Positions 34,188-39,371 of a DNA stretch of 44,399 nt are shown piece after piece. The stretch spans positions 1-44,399 of IMG/VR virus record IMGVR_UViG_3300020221_000037, one strand, 5' to 3'. The notes below the pieces were generated by a model. It had not been told where the DNA came from. It searched no databases and was given only the letters and a program-made list of their open reading frames with translations. How positions within the stretch are numbered: position 1 is the first letter of the stretch; the number at the start of each line of letters is the position of its first letter. A program made the translations under genes and the position numbers. Source of the stretch: a virus.

Positions 34188-34306
34188 AAGTTTTCCACAA
34201 GTTTATGATACTTTTTCCACAAACCTGTGGAAAACTATAAAACAGCATATTATGTTTTTTAATACATTTTTATCATACAAAAAACTTTTCTAAATTACAT
34301 TTTTTT
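34188..34306. promoter_or_regulatory. DnaA-box-like cluster 2 with adjacent AT-rich stretch (candidate origin core)
   Basis: TTTTCCACA occurs on the plus strand at 34191-34199 and 34213-34221 and on the minus strand at 34226-34234; the last two form an inverted pair with a four-base gap. The 35 bases 34188-34222 equal 33309-33343. Bases 34235-34306 that follow are very AT-rich and include several A and T runs, as expected of a DNA unwinding element. A further TTTTCCACA lies at 34502-34510 inside the neighbouring gene. Origin function is inferred from architecture only. Confidence 0.6.
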
Positions 34307-34557
34307 GGTGGAAACATTCCAGTGTAAGGTGTAGTCAATGAGAGATCAATTTGCTTTCCTGGTGTCTTTGAATTGACTGGGGCAAAGTATAATTGTTTCT
34401 TGATAGAATAGAATCCCCAGACTGTTGCCACTGCTTTTCCCAAGTTGTAATCGTATTTGCAATGATGATTGAGCATAATGCGATCAAACTTGGAATTAAA
34501 CTTTTCCACACTGTAAGAGTAACCATTTGGAGCAGAATGTGGAAAGTTGGGTGTCAC
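34273..34557 (-). CDS. Conserved small phage protein, GTG start (94 aa)
   Basis: The frame starts at GTG 34557, overlapping the TGA of the 38-aa gene by GTGA, which supports this start and coupled translation. The body YSVEKFNSKFDRIMLNHHCK, YDYNLGKAVATVWGFYSIKK and LYFAPVNSKTPGKQIDLS resembles a small family I recall from cyanophage early regions. No motif gives a function. One TTTTCCACA lies within the coding region, and the 3' end runs into the AT-rich stretch. Confidence 0.7.
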   Translation of the reverse strand: MTPNFPHSAPNGYSYSVEKFNSKFDRIMLNHHCKYDYNLGKAVATVWGFYSIKKQLYFAPVNSKTPGKQIDLSLTTPYTGMFPPKKCNLEKFFV

Positions 34558-34670
34558 GCAAAAGGGGCAGATTCTTCTCCTTCTTGATTGATGAGGGAAT
34601 CCAGAATCGCAAGCAATTCGTTACCAGTGTTTGCTTGATTCAGCAGAGAAATGAGAACTTCTTGAGTCAT
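34554..34670 (-). CDS. Tiny protein MTQEVLISLLNQANTGNELL (38 aa)
   Basis: The helical 38-residue frame MTQEVLISLLNQANTGNELL...QEGEESAPFA ends in TGA that overlaps the GTG start of the 94-aa gene. 'NQANTGNELLAILD' is like short helical proteins of cyanophage early regions. The leader contains a 9-bp hairpin (34694-34726). Function unknown. Confidence 0.6.
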   Translation of the reverse strand: MTQEVLISLLNQANTGNELLAILDSLINQEGEESAPFA

Positions 34671-34693
34671 GAGAATGATGATGAGAGTGTACT

Positions 34694-34726
34694 GGGAATG
34701 AGTATGTTTAATGACCCCTCATTCCC
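34694..34726 (-). promoter_or_regulatory. Leader hairpin upstream of the 38-aa gene
   Basis: Perfect 9-bp arms GGGAATGAG (34694-34702) and CTCATTCCC (34718-34726) with a 15-base loop, 24 bases before the ATG and not followed by a T tract. It lies in the 5' leader, so it may affect RNA stability or translation. Confidence 0.5.
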
Positions 34727-34801
34727 GTTGAGTCAGGTGTCATCAGCAGGCAAGAGCACCATCACACTTTCGAGATAAGTTACATCGTGCCACTGACAAG
34801 T

Positions 34802-34810
34802 ATCATAGCA
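34802..34810 (-). promoter_or_regulatory. Extended -10 promoter TGCTATGAT for the 38-aa and 94-aa genes
   Basis: The minus strand carries TGC directly before TATGAT (34807-34802), an extended -10. No good -35 lies 17 bases upstream. The gap between 34670 and 34858 holds no gene; it also contains one copy of the GATAAGTTAC element at 34774-34783. Confidence 0.45.
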
Positions 34811-34857
34811 CAACCATACCTGTCACATTAGTTGCAGATTCTAACAAATAATGAAGA

Positions 34858-35106
34858 CTAGAAATCGAACACGTCAGAGTTAATTTGAATCACATTCACT
34901 CTGGGATCATTGAACTTAACTCCGTCACCAGTTACTGCATCAGAACCGACGTAATCACAGAAGGTTTCATAGTCACCACACTCAGAAGCAAGGTGATACA
35001 AACTCTCGTCATTGTTGATCCAGAGAGCACAGTTCCAGGTCTCATAATTCTCCCAACCATTATAGGAAATGTCGAGAGCATTGGACTGATAGGTTGCGGT
35101 TGCCAT
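34858..35106 (-). CDS. Small phage protein with 'NYETWNCALWINND' motif (82 aa)
   Basis: WENYETWNCALWINNDESLY is a signature of a common small family in phages of many hosts (pattern NYETWN.ALWI.ND); its function is not established. The rest is acidic. A GGAG ribosome binding site precedes the ATG. The leader starts at the TTTGACTCTTTAAG element shared with the 52-aa gene at 39072-39230. Probably an early gene. Confidence 0.8.
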   Translation of the reverse strand: MATATYQSNALDISYNGWENYETWNCALWINNDESLYHLASECGDYETFCDYVGSDAVTGDGVKFNDPRVNVIQINSDVFDF

Positions 35107-35120
35107 TTGGTGAAAACTCC

Positions 35121-35192
35121 TTTGACTCTTTAAGATTAGCAGGTTTTGAGGTTTGTGCTCATTGTTTGTGACACTTCTACAAGTGGCACATT
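35121..35192 (-). promoter_or_regulatory. Intergenic promoter element with imperfect TGTGCCAC hairpin before the 82-aa gene
   Basis: Minus strand: TGC then TAATCT (35138-35133) as a possible extended -10, preceded by an imperfect inverted repeat TGTGNCAC (35168-35175 and 35183-35190, one mismatch). TTTGACTCTTTAAG at 35121-35134 is shared exactly with 39246-39259. Confidence 0.45.
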
Positions 35193-35204
35193 GATAAGTT
35201 ACTC

Positions 35205-35393
35205 TTATGCTCCAATAGATGTCAACAACTTGTCACATTCATGATACAATCCTGGTTTGACACTTTTTGCCTTGGTGATGACAAGATTTCGATTCAGATT
35301 TGGATGTCGATAGATCAAATGCTTGCCCGATGTGCGATGTTCATAGCAACCACGAGAGAGCAATTCTCGGAGAAAATCGTTGTACTTAATCAT
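35205..35393 (-). CDS. HicA/YcfA-like putative mRNA interferase, no HicB seen (62 aa)
   Basis: The sequence MIKYNDFLRELLSRGCYEHR, TSGKHLIYRHPNLNRNLVI and KSVKPGLYHECDKLL fits the small HicA (YcfA) double-stranded RNA-binding-type fold: an N-terminal helix, a strand with the catalytic His in G-K/S-H, then 'R.P' and a second strand. HicA toxins cut mRNA and are normally paired with HicB; neither neighbour looks like HicB. In a phage it could act on host messages or block a host toxin-antitoxin pair. The stop codon lies inside the GATAAGTTAC-type element. Confidence 0.7.
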   Translation of the reverse strand: MIKYNDFLRELLSRGCYEHRTSGKHLIYRHPNLNRNLVITKAKSVKPGLYHECDKLLTSIGA

Positions 35394-35398
35394 TGCAA

Positions 35399-35563
35399 TC
35401 AGTAACCGTTGAGAAACTCATGCAGTGCTTCATCGTATTGTTCTTTCGTCTCAAAATACCTTCCGTAGATATATTTTGGATACTCAACATCTGGAATAGG
35501 ATCTGATGGCAGATCCCGCTTCTTGTCCAGGATTTGTTGTTTGTAAGGATTGGGATTTGTCAT
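35399..35563 (-). CDS. Small hypothetical protein (54 aa)
   Basis: The frame reads MTNPNPYKQQILDKKRDLPS, DPIPDVEYPKYIYGRYFETK and ends EALHEFLNGY. It is hydrophilic, with no membrane or signal segment. It lies five bases upstream of the HicA-like gene and immediately downstream of the 66-aa gene, in the same operon. It does not resemble HicB (no RNase H-like strand pattern or ribbon-helix-helix domain visible). Confidence 0.55.
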   Translation of the reverse strand: MTNPNPYKQQILDKKRDLPSDPIPDVEYPKYIYGRYFETKEQYDEALHEFLNGY

Positions 35564-35569
35564 TGGATT

Positions 35570-35770
35570 TCAGTTAAGAATGTGACGGTAATCAATAGAT
35601 TTAACACACCAACCTGTAGCATTAGTAATCTCTTCAATGAGATCTTCTTCATCATCTGCTTCCCACATACCAATGCAACCTTCGGTTACAATGTGTTGAG
35701 TTTGTTCGGGGGGATAAACATCATCCTCCATCTCAAAATCGAGTTCGATGTCATCAACTTGGAATTGCAT
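35570..35770 (-). CDS. Small acidic hypothetical protein (66 aa)
   Basis: I chose the ATG at 35770 (MQFQVDDIELDFEMEDDVYP) over an upstream in-frame Met at 35821, because the upstream part lies inside the 50-aa gene. The body is very acidic and ends GWCVKSIDYRHIL. This resembles small phage proteins with an 'EE.TGW.V..I.Y' C-terminus. Acidic composition could suggest a decoy or inhibitor, but this is speculation. Confidence 0.65.
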   Translation of the reverse strand: MQFQVDDIELDFEMEDDVYPPEQTQHIVTEGCIGMWEADDEEDLIEEITNATGWCVKSIDYRHILN

Positions 35771-35772
35771 GA

Positions 35773-35925
35773 TTAGAATTGAATGGGTTGATAGGATTGA
35801 ACGAACCGAATTGCATCGCAAACTGAATAGAAAACGTTATACCTCATGGCATTGTTTTCATCGTTGTTATAGACAACATAATGTGTCTTTTGAGTGTCAA
35901 CGTCACAGGCAAATACAGTTTCCAT
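35773..35925 (-). CDS. Small hypothetical protein (50 aa)
   Basis: The frame reads METVFACDVDTQKTHYVVYN...YNVFYSVCDAIRFVQSYQPI, with an alternating strand/helix look. It fills exactly the gap between the 42-aa and 66-aa genes. Stop and next start are two bases apart. Function unknown. Confidence 0.6.
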   Translation of the reverse strand: METVFACDVDTQKTHYVVYNNDENNAMRYNVFYSVCDAIRFVQSYQPIQF

Positions 35926-35926
35926 T

Positions 35927-36055
35927 TCAGTTAGCAAGAACAGCAATCCGAGAGGATGAATGAATCAAAGAAAGATCAAAAGCATAATGATCTGCCTCCT
36001 CTTTTGTGAAGAAACAAGCAAACGGAATGTGTGAGAGAAAGAGTGTATAAGTCAT
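35927..36055 (-). CDS. Small hypothetical protein (42 aa)
   Basis: MTYTLFLSHIPFACFFTKEE...LSLIHSSSRIAVLAN. The start overlaps the TGA of the 35-aa gene (TGATG), indicating coupled translation. The pattern 'FF.K.E.AD.YA.DL' resembles short phage proteins that carry an amphipathic helix. Function unknown. Confidence 0.55.
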   Translation of the reverse strand: MTYTLFLSHIPFACFFTKEEADHYAFDLSLIHSSSRIAVLAN

Positions 36056-36162
36056 CAGAAGTGTGCTTCGGAATAGTCAAGTTGCTCGCTGTACTTTGCG
36101 ATGGCATCATAACACTTTTTGGTCATACCTTCGTAAGCATCAGCATGGAATTGACGATTCAT
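36055..36162 (-). CDS. Tiny hypothetical protein, first gene after a duplicated promoter cassette (35 aa)
   Basis: MNRQFHADAYEGMTKKCYDA...EQLDYSEAHF. The 91-bp promoter/leader cassette ends at its ATG, and AGGGGAG eight bases before the ATG is a strong ribosome binding site. It starts an operon running through the 42-, 50-, 66- and 54-aa genes to the HicA-like gene. Function unknown. Confidence 0.6.
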   Translation of the reverse strand: MNRQFHADAYEGMTKKCYDAIAKYSEQLDYSEAHF

Positions 36163-36250
36163 TTGGGTGCTCTCCCCTTGTCTGTCTTTATAGTATGGCA
36201 CAGGCACCAGGGATCATGTAGTTCGTGTTGATACAAAACCAGACTTTTTT
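36160..36250 (-). promoter_or_regulatory. 91-bp promoter/leader cassette, copy 1 (partner 37563-37653)
   Basis: About 95% identical by eye to 37563-37653 (five substitutions in 91 bases), with 39 inner bases identical. On the minus strand it contains TGC-CATACT (extended -10 at 36197-36192), a leader with AGGGGAG, and the start codon of the 35-aa gene. Confidence 0.75.
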
Positions 36251-36251
36251 C

Positions 36252-36300
36252 GATCATCGTATTTGATGAGTTAAATTGTATTCGATAAGTTACTCTTATT
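36252..36300 (-). promoter_or_regulatory. Operon-boundary elements: TCATC...GATGA repeat and GATAAGTTACTCTTAT
   Basis: Between the 202-aa gene stop (36306) and the cassette lie GATAAGTTACTCTTAT (36284-36299), identical to 35193-35208, and an imperfect inverted repeat TCATCGTATTTGATGA that recurs near 40327 and 40991. Confidence 0.5.
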
Positions 36301-36305
36301 AGAAA

Positions 36306-36914
36306 CTATTTCAAAGAAATGATAGACTTTGCCTCCTCCCAGATCTTTTCATAAATTGCGTTGGGATTGTGTTCTACTGAAACATCTAAAAGTGTGCTAG
36401 CACCATCATAAATCATCACCACATTCTTAGGTGCTACAGAGAAACTAATTCGTGCGGTGTTTGGTGCAATTCTCCGACCATAAAAGATTGCACTCTCTAC
36501 AACTGCAATGCGAGCATAGTGAGGATCAATCAGCACATAACAATCTGCTTTTGATTGAAACGTATCTGTTCCCTTTGCTTTCTTCTGAATGTCCCACTGT
36601 TTTGTGTAGAAAAGTTTATTCCCACTTTTCTGAGGTTTCATACCACTACACTGAGTTTTTGCATCAGGAAAGATGTTACCATTGAACACATAATCAGGAT
36701 CATTTGCTTGTCCTTTTCGATTTGGTTTCAAGTTAATGTATTTGCCGATTTCTTCAGCAAATCCATACTCAATTCCCTCACCACGGGCAAAACAATCAAT
36801 GCCAAAGGAATAGGGATACTGAAGTGAAACAACTCTTGCAATTCTCATGAAGTCCCGATACACTTCCTGCGGAACTTGTCGAAGTGCTGAAATGAAACTT
36901 TCGGTTTTGGTCAT
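36306..36914 (-). CDS. Hypothetical protein, possible nuclease-like fold (202 aa)
   Basis: The sequence MTKTESFISALRQVPQEVYR, then SFGIDCFARGEGIEYGFAEE, NGNIFPDAKTQCSGMKPQKS, TDTFQSKADCYVLIDPHYAR and IAVVESAIFYGRR is not a family I recognise. 'PDAKT' and 'ADCYVLID' sit in a spacing reminiscent of restriction-like folds (PD..., D/E-x-K), but the catalytic set is incomplete by eye. A GAGGAG ribosome binding site precedes the ATG. It is preceded by the 142-aa gene. Soluble, no signal peptide. Confidence 0.7.
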   Translation of the reverse strand: MTKTESFISALRQVPQEVYRDFMRIARVVSLQYPYSFGIDCFARGEGIEYGFAEEIGKYINLKPNRKGQANDPDYVFNGNIFPDAKTQCSGMKPQKSGNKLFYTKQWDIQKKAKGTDTFQSKADCYVLIDPHYARIAVVESAIFYGRRIAPNTARISFSVAPKNVVMIYDGASTLLDVSVEHNPNAIYEKIWEEAKSIISLK

Positions 36915-36952
36915 TAGAATCTCCTCGTAAGGATAAGTGAATGTTTGTTAGA

Positions 36953-37381
36953 TTATTTTGCGTACAGATAACCACCAGACCAATCTGCATTTGCCAACAA
37001 ATACTCCCGATCTTTAATCAATCGCAGATCGTAACGTACACCTTTGGCAGGAGACTTCCAGGATGCAGATTTATACACTTCACCAGTCTTTTTATCTACA
37101 AAGCAATGCACGGAACGAGAGCGACCACCGTCAATCATTACAACTTTGTGATACTTTTTGCCAGACTCGATGACATAATCAATCGGACATTCACCTGCTT
37201 TCAGTTTAACAATACAAGACTCATGATAATCAGTGCTCTCACCTTTTTGAAGAGAACGATAATGTCCACGAATCGAATAATCAACATAATTCTGCTTCAG
37301 TGCTTCAATCAGCAGATGAGTATTCTTCAGCACCGAATCTGCGATGGTTTGTTGTGCTTGCATTTGGAGAGTTGCAGTCAT
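36953..37381 (-). CDS. Conserved marine phage protein of unknown function (142 aa)
   Basis: IADSVLKNTHLLIEALKQNY, then FVDKKTGEVYKSASWKSPAK, GVRYDLR and a final ADWSGGYLYAK are strongly conserved in many cyanophages as I recall; the family has no established role. Its 'K...V.IDGG.SRSVHCFVDKK' part looks like a small beta fold. It is the second gene after promoter cassette copy 2, 14 bases after the 56-aa gene stop. Confidence 0.78.
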   Translation of the reverse strand: MTATLQMQAQQTIADSVLKNTHLLIEALKQNYVDYSIRGHYRSLQKGESTDYHESCIVKLKAGECPIDYVIESGKKYHKVVMIDGGRSRSVHCFVDKKTGEVYKSASWKSPAKGVRYDLRLIKDREYLLANADWSGGYLYAK

Positions 37382-37394
37382 TGTGTGTTAAAGA

Positions 37395-37565
37395 TCAGTC
37401 AACGAGAGAATAGTTTGCAACCCAGGAAGGAATCCCAGAGAGTGATAGCGAACCATTGCGACAATCGCAATAATCTTGTGCGTCTTCTTCAGTATAAAAG
37501 GGACCGATGTATTCTGGGGAATCCAATGATTGAGACCAGAAACAAACAGTGAAGGTTTCAGACAT
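37395..37565 (-). CDS. Small hypothetical protein after promoter cassette copy 2 (56 aa)
   Basis: The start at 37565 (MSETFTVCFWSQSLDSPEYI) is chosen because the cassette's ribosome binding site and ATG position match copy 1. The upstream in-frame Met at 37610 lies in the promoter. 'GPFYTEEDAQDYCDCRNG' is a pattern of small phage proteins. Function unknown. Confidence 0.65.
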   Translation of the reverse strand: MSETFTVCFWSQSLDSPEYIGPFYTEEDAQDYCDCRNGSLSLSGIPSWVANYSLVD

Positions 37566-37653
37566 TTGGGTTCTCTCCCCTTGGATGTCTCTATAGTATG
37601 GCACAGGCACCAGGGATCATGTAGTTCGTGGTGATACAAAACCAGACTTTTTT
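37563..37653 (-). promoter_or_regulatory. 91-bp promoter/leader cassette, copy 2 (partner 36160-36250)
   Basis: It contains TGC-CATACT (37600-37595) on the minus strand, a leader with AGGGGAG, and the ATG of the 56-aa gene. See copy 1. Confidence 0.75.
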
Positions 37654-37654
37654 A

Positions 37655-37671
37655 GATAAGCATTGCTTATC
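37655..37671 (-). other. Hairpin GATAAGC/GCTTATC just after the 48-aa gene
   Basis: Perfect 7-bp arms with a three-base loop start two bases after the TAA at 37673. No T tract follows on the minus strand, so it is more likely an RNA-stabilising hairpin or protein site than a simple terminator. Confidence 0.5.
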
Positions 37672-37672
37672 A

Positions 37673-37819
37673 TTATAGATATAGAAACTCTGCAATGAAG
37701 TAGTCTACAGTGATCTCCAACTTCGATGCCATTTCTTCACAGTAATCATCAAACGCATTTTGTTGTTGTTGGCGATCATCTTCATGCTCAATGAACAGAT
37801 CTGCACTTTCGTTAGTCAT
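37673..37819 (-). CDS. Tiny acidic hypothetical protein (48 aa)
   Basis: MTNESADLFIEHEDDRQQQQ...KLEITVDYFIAEFLYL. A Gln run (residues 17-20) and an acidic, helical body. It is followed directly by the hairpin at 37655-37671, and lies 39 bases downstream of the secreted-protein gene. Function unknown. Confidence 0.55.
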   Translation of the reverse strand: MTNESADLFIEHEDDRQQQQNAFDDYCEEMASKLEITVDYFIAEFLYL

Positions 37820-37858
37820 AATAAAGGATGCGAAGTTTAGAGTATGATTGTAACAGAA

Positions 37859-38272
37859 TCAACAGGCAAATGCAAGTCCACCGATAGATGCACCCAATGC
37901 AGTTGCCCACCCACGATTGTTGCGATTGTTGCGAGTGCTGGTCATGGATCTACCGATTGCTCCTCCAAGTGTAGCACCTAAAAGTGTACGAACTGGATTG
38001 CAGTTAGGATTGGTTTCTCTACCATAATACCCACCACCATTGTTATAGTATTGATTGGTAGGTCTCCATCCTTGATTGATAGAATTGCATGGCACATTAT
38101 AAGATTGAACACTCACTCTACCAGATACATAATTACCATATTCATCATAACCACCAGGTTGATAAACTTCCTGATTTTGAGTGCAAACTCCAAACTGATT
38201 AACCTGCTGTGCTTGCACACTTACGGTTGAAAGTGTGAGTGGTAACAGTAAAGCTAATGGAAGAAATTTCAT
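37859..38272 (-). CDS. Secreted or envelope protein with signal peptide and glycine zipper (137 aa)
   Basis: Residues 1-22 (MKFLPLALLLPLTLSTVSVQ, cut likely after AQA or QA) form a clear Sec signal peptide without a lipobox Cys. The middle (PGGYDEYGNYVSGRVSVQ, NQYYNNGGGYYG) is Gly/Tyr/Asn-rich. Residues of about 93-137 (TLLGATLGGAIGRSM, ATALGASIGGLAFAC) are two glycine-zipper hydrophobic segments, as in bacterial outer-membrane or envelope proteins with a glycine-zipper 2TM domain. The likely site is the host periplasm or outer membrane during infection. Role unknown; superinfection exclusion or lysis aid are guesses. Confidence 0.75.
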   Translation of the reverse strand: MKFLPLALLLPLTLSTVSVQAQQVNQFGVCTQNQEVYQPGGYDEYGNYVSGRVSVQSYNVPCNSINQGWRPTNQYYNNGGGYYGRETNPNCNPVRTLLGATLGGAIGRSMTSTRNNRNNRGWATALGASIGGLAFAC

Positions 38273-38535
38273 TACCAGGTTCCTCTCTGAATGTGAATCT
38301 TTCGTATCTCAGTATGTAGGAACTGAAGAAGTTTGGTGTCTGTGGTATTGTCAAAAGCATAATAAAGTCGATTTAGATACTCTTGCTGTGTGGTGCATTT
38401 GACTACCTTTGCACTCGTTACACCGATGCCGTTGAGTGGTGAACCTGCCTTAGATTTGGGCATCCCAAAGTTACCTGTGATGCGACCAGTTGTTCTCAGT
38501 TGTGGTTTGATCTTGGAGAGATTAGAATAGTTCAT
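38272..38535 (-). CDS. Small basic hypothetical protein (87 aa)
   Basis: MNYSNLSKIKPQLRTTGRIT...NGIGVTSAKVVKCTTQQEYL, then NRLYYAFDNTTDTKLLQFLH. Its stop overlaps the start of the secreted-protein gene (TAATG), and its own start overlaps the upstream 79-aa gene by four bases, so all three are coupled. Function unknown. Confidence 0.65.
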   Translation of the reverse strand: MNYSNLSKIKPQLRTTGRITGNFGMPKSKAGSPLNGIGVTSAKVVKCTTQQEYLNRLYYAFDNTTDTKLLQFLHTEIRKIHIQRGTW

Positions 38536-38771
38536 CGAGCAACAATGTCAAGAGTTTCCATCAGCATCATCGCAAGTTCTGTGCGATTGTCTTGATCTAC
38601 TACAGGAATGTTAACTTCCACAAAATCACTCACAAGTTCCATCAATAGTTCAGTCATTCTCTCATTTGCATACACACAAGTTGCAAGATCATACTTAAAT
38701 CCATCACACAACAGTTTGAGTGACTTAGTGACAGTGAGTTCTTGCACAGAATCGACAGTAGAGTAAGTCAC
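38532..38771 (-). CDS. Small helical hypothetical protein (79 aa)
   Basis: MTYSTVDSVQELTVTKSLKL...MTELLMELVSDFVEVNIPVV, DQDNRTELAMMLMETLDIVA. All-helical look, acidic. Overlaps both neighbours by four bases (ATGA-type). Function unknown. Confidence 0.65.
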   Translation of the reverse strand: MTYSTVDSVQELTVTKSLKLLCDGFKYDLATCVYANERMTELLMELVSDFVEVNIPVVDQDNRTELAMMLMETLDIVAR

Positions 38772-38896
38772 TTGTTCAGAGGAGAGTTAAAGAAACGACG
38801 AAATGCAGTGACAACAATAATCAAAGTTGAAACTACACCAAGCAGACCAAGAAAGGTGACAGCATCACCATTGAAAGTGTAAGTATCAGGAGTCAT
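38768..38896 (-). CDS. Small single-span membrane protein (42 aa)
   Basis: I chose ATG 38896 (MTPDTYTFNGDAVTFLGLLG) rather than the upstream in-frame Met at 38968, which lies in the 56-aa gene. Residues of about 13-32 (VTFLGLLGVVSTLIIVVTAF) form one membrane helix, followed by a basic end (RRFFNSPLNK), suggesting N-out orientation. Function unknown. Confidence 0.6.
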   Translation of the reverse strand: MTPDTYTFNGDAVTFLGLLGVVSTLIIVVTAFRRFFNSPLNK

Positions 38897-38898
38897 AA

Positions 38899-39069
38899 TT
38901 AAGAAAGATGAATAATACCAGCAGAGCACAATGTAGACAGTGTGCGACCATAATGACCCTGCAACCATTTGTATGCTTGAGTGTCATAGATTTGCTGAAA
39001 AAGAGTCACAAACTCTTCTTCAGTTACATTACCTTCTTCGTAACGAAAAAGTAGATCTGAGTCAGGCAT
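38899..39069 (-). CDS. Small phage protein with 'LQGHYGRTLSTLCSAGII' C-terminus (56 aa)
   Basis: The sequence MPDSDLLFRYEEGNVTEEEF...LFQQIYDTQAYKWLQGHYGR matches a small family common in phages (pattern 'E.F..LFQ.L.D.G....LQG.YGR.A..LI.AG'). Function not established. It lies two bases before the 42-aa membrane gene and two after the 52-aa gene. Confidence 0.7.
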   Translation of the reverse strand: MPDSDLLFRYEEGNVTEEEFVTLFQQIYDTQAYKWLQGHYGRTLSTLCSAGIIHLS

Positions 39070-39071
39070 TG

Positions 39072-39230
39072 TTAGAAGTCGTAGTTAGAATTGAGAGCAC
39101 CTTCAAAGGATTTATCATCATAACCGATGACATTCTCAGGATCTATCTCATCAGCAAACTCACGCATCTCAGGTAGATCAAAGATCTCACCAGGAGCATC
39201 AGCAATCTCTGACCAAAGTTCATCATACAT
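39072..39230 (-). CDS. Small very acidic hypothetical protein (52 aa)
   Basis: MYDELWSEIADAPGEIFDLP...DEIDPENVIGYDDKSFEGAL. GGAG lies before the ATG, and an extended -10 promoter (39263-39258) gives a leader of about 20 bases. It heads the operon 39230-37673. The acidic composition fits a nucleic-acid-mimic type early protein, but this is not evidence of function. Confidence 0.65.
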   Translation of the reverse strand: MYDELWSEIADAPGEIFDLPEMREFADEIDPENVIGYDDKSFEGALNSNYDF

Positions 39231-39245
39231 AATGGATCTCCGTTC

Positions 39246-39317
39246 TTTGACTCTTTAAGTATTGCACAGAATGATGTGCTTTGGGAGTTTATTGTGCCAC
39301 TTCTACATGTGGCACAA
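39246..39317 (-). promoter_or_regulatory. Early-type promoter TGC-AATACT with upstream TGTGCCAC hairpin
   Basis: Minus strand: extended -10 TGCAATACT (39266-39258), then CTTAAAGAGTCAAA. Upstream lies a perfect 9-bp inverted repeat TTGTGCCAC (39292-39300) / GTGGCACAA (39309-39317). The same arrangement, imperfect, precedes the 82-aa gene at 35121-35192. Confidence 0.55.
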
Positions 39318-39371
39318 GGAGCATTTCTGCTCCCACACTTTGCCTTTGAATAACCACAAACAAAAGCACAT

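Noticed and set aside
33309-34234. Reading the TTTTCCACA clusters as iterons of a plasmid-type initiator
   Set aside because: Spacing is irregular, orientation is mixed and no replication initiator gene is nearby; the match to the cyanobacterial DnaA box is more specific.
36941-37552. 203-aa plus-strand ORF opposite the 142-aa and 56-aa genes
   Set aside because: Cys/His/Ile-rich shadow without motif; the minus strand holds a conserved protein with a good cassette promoter.
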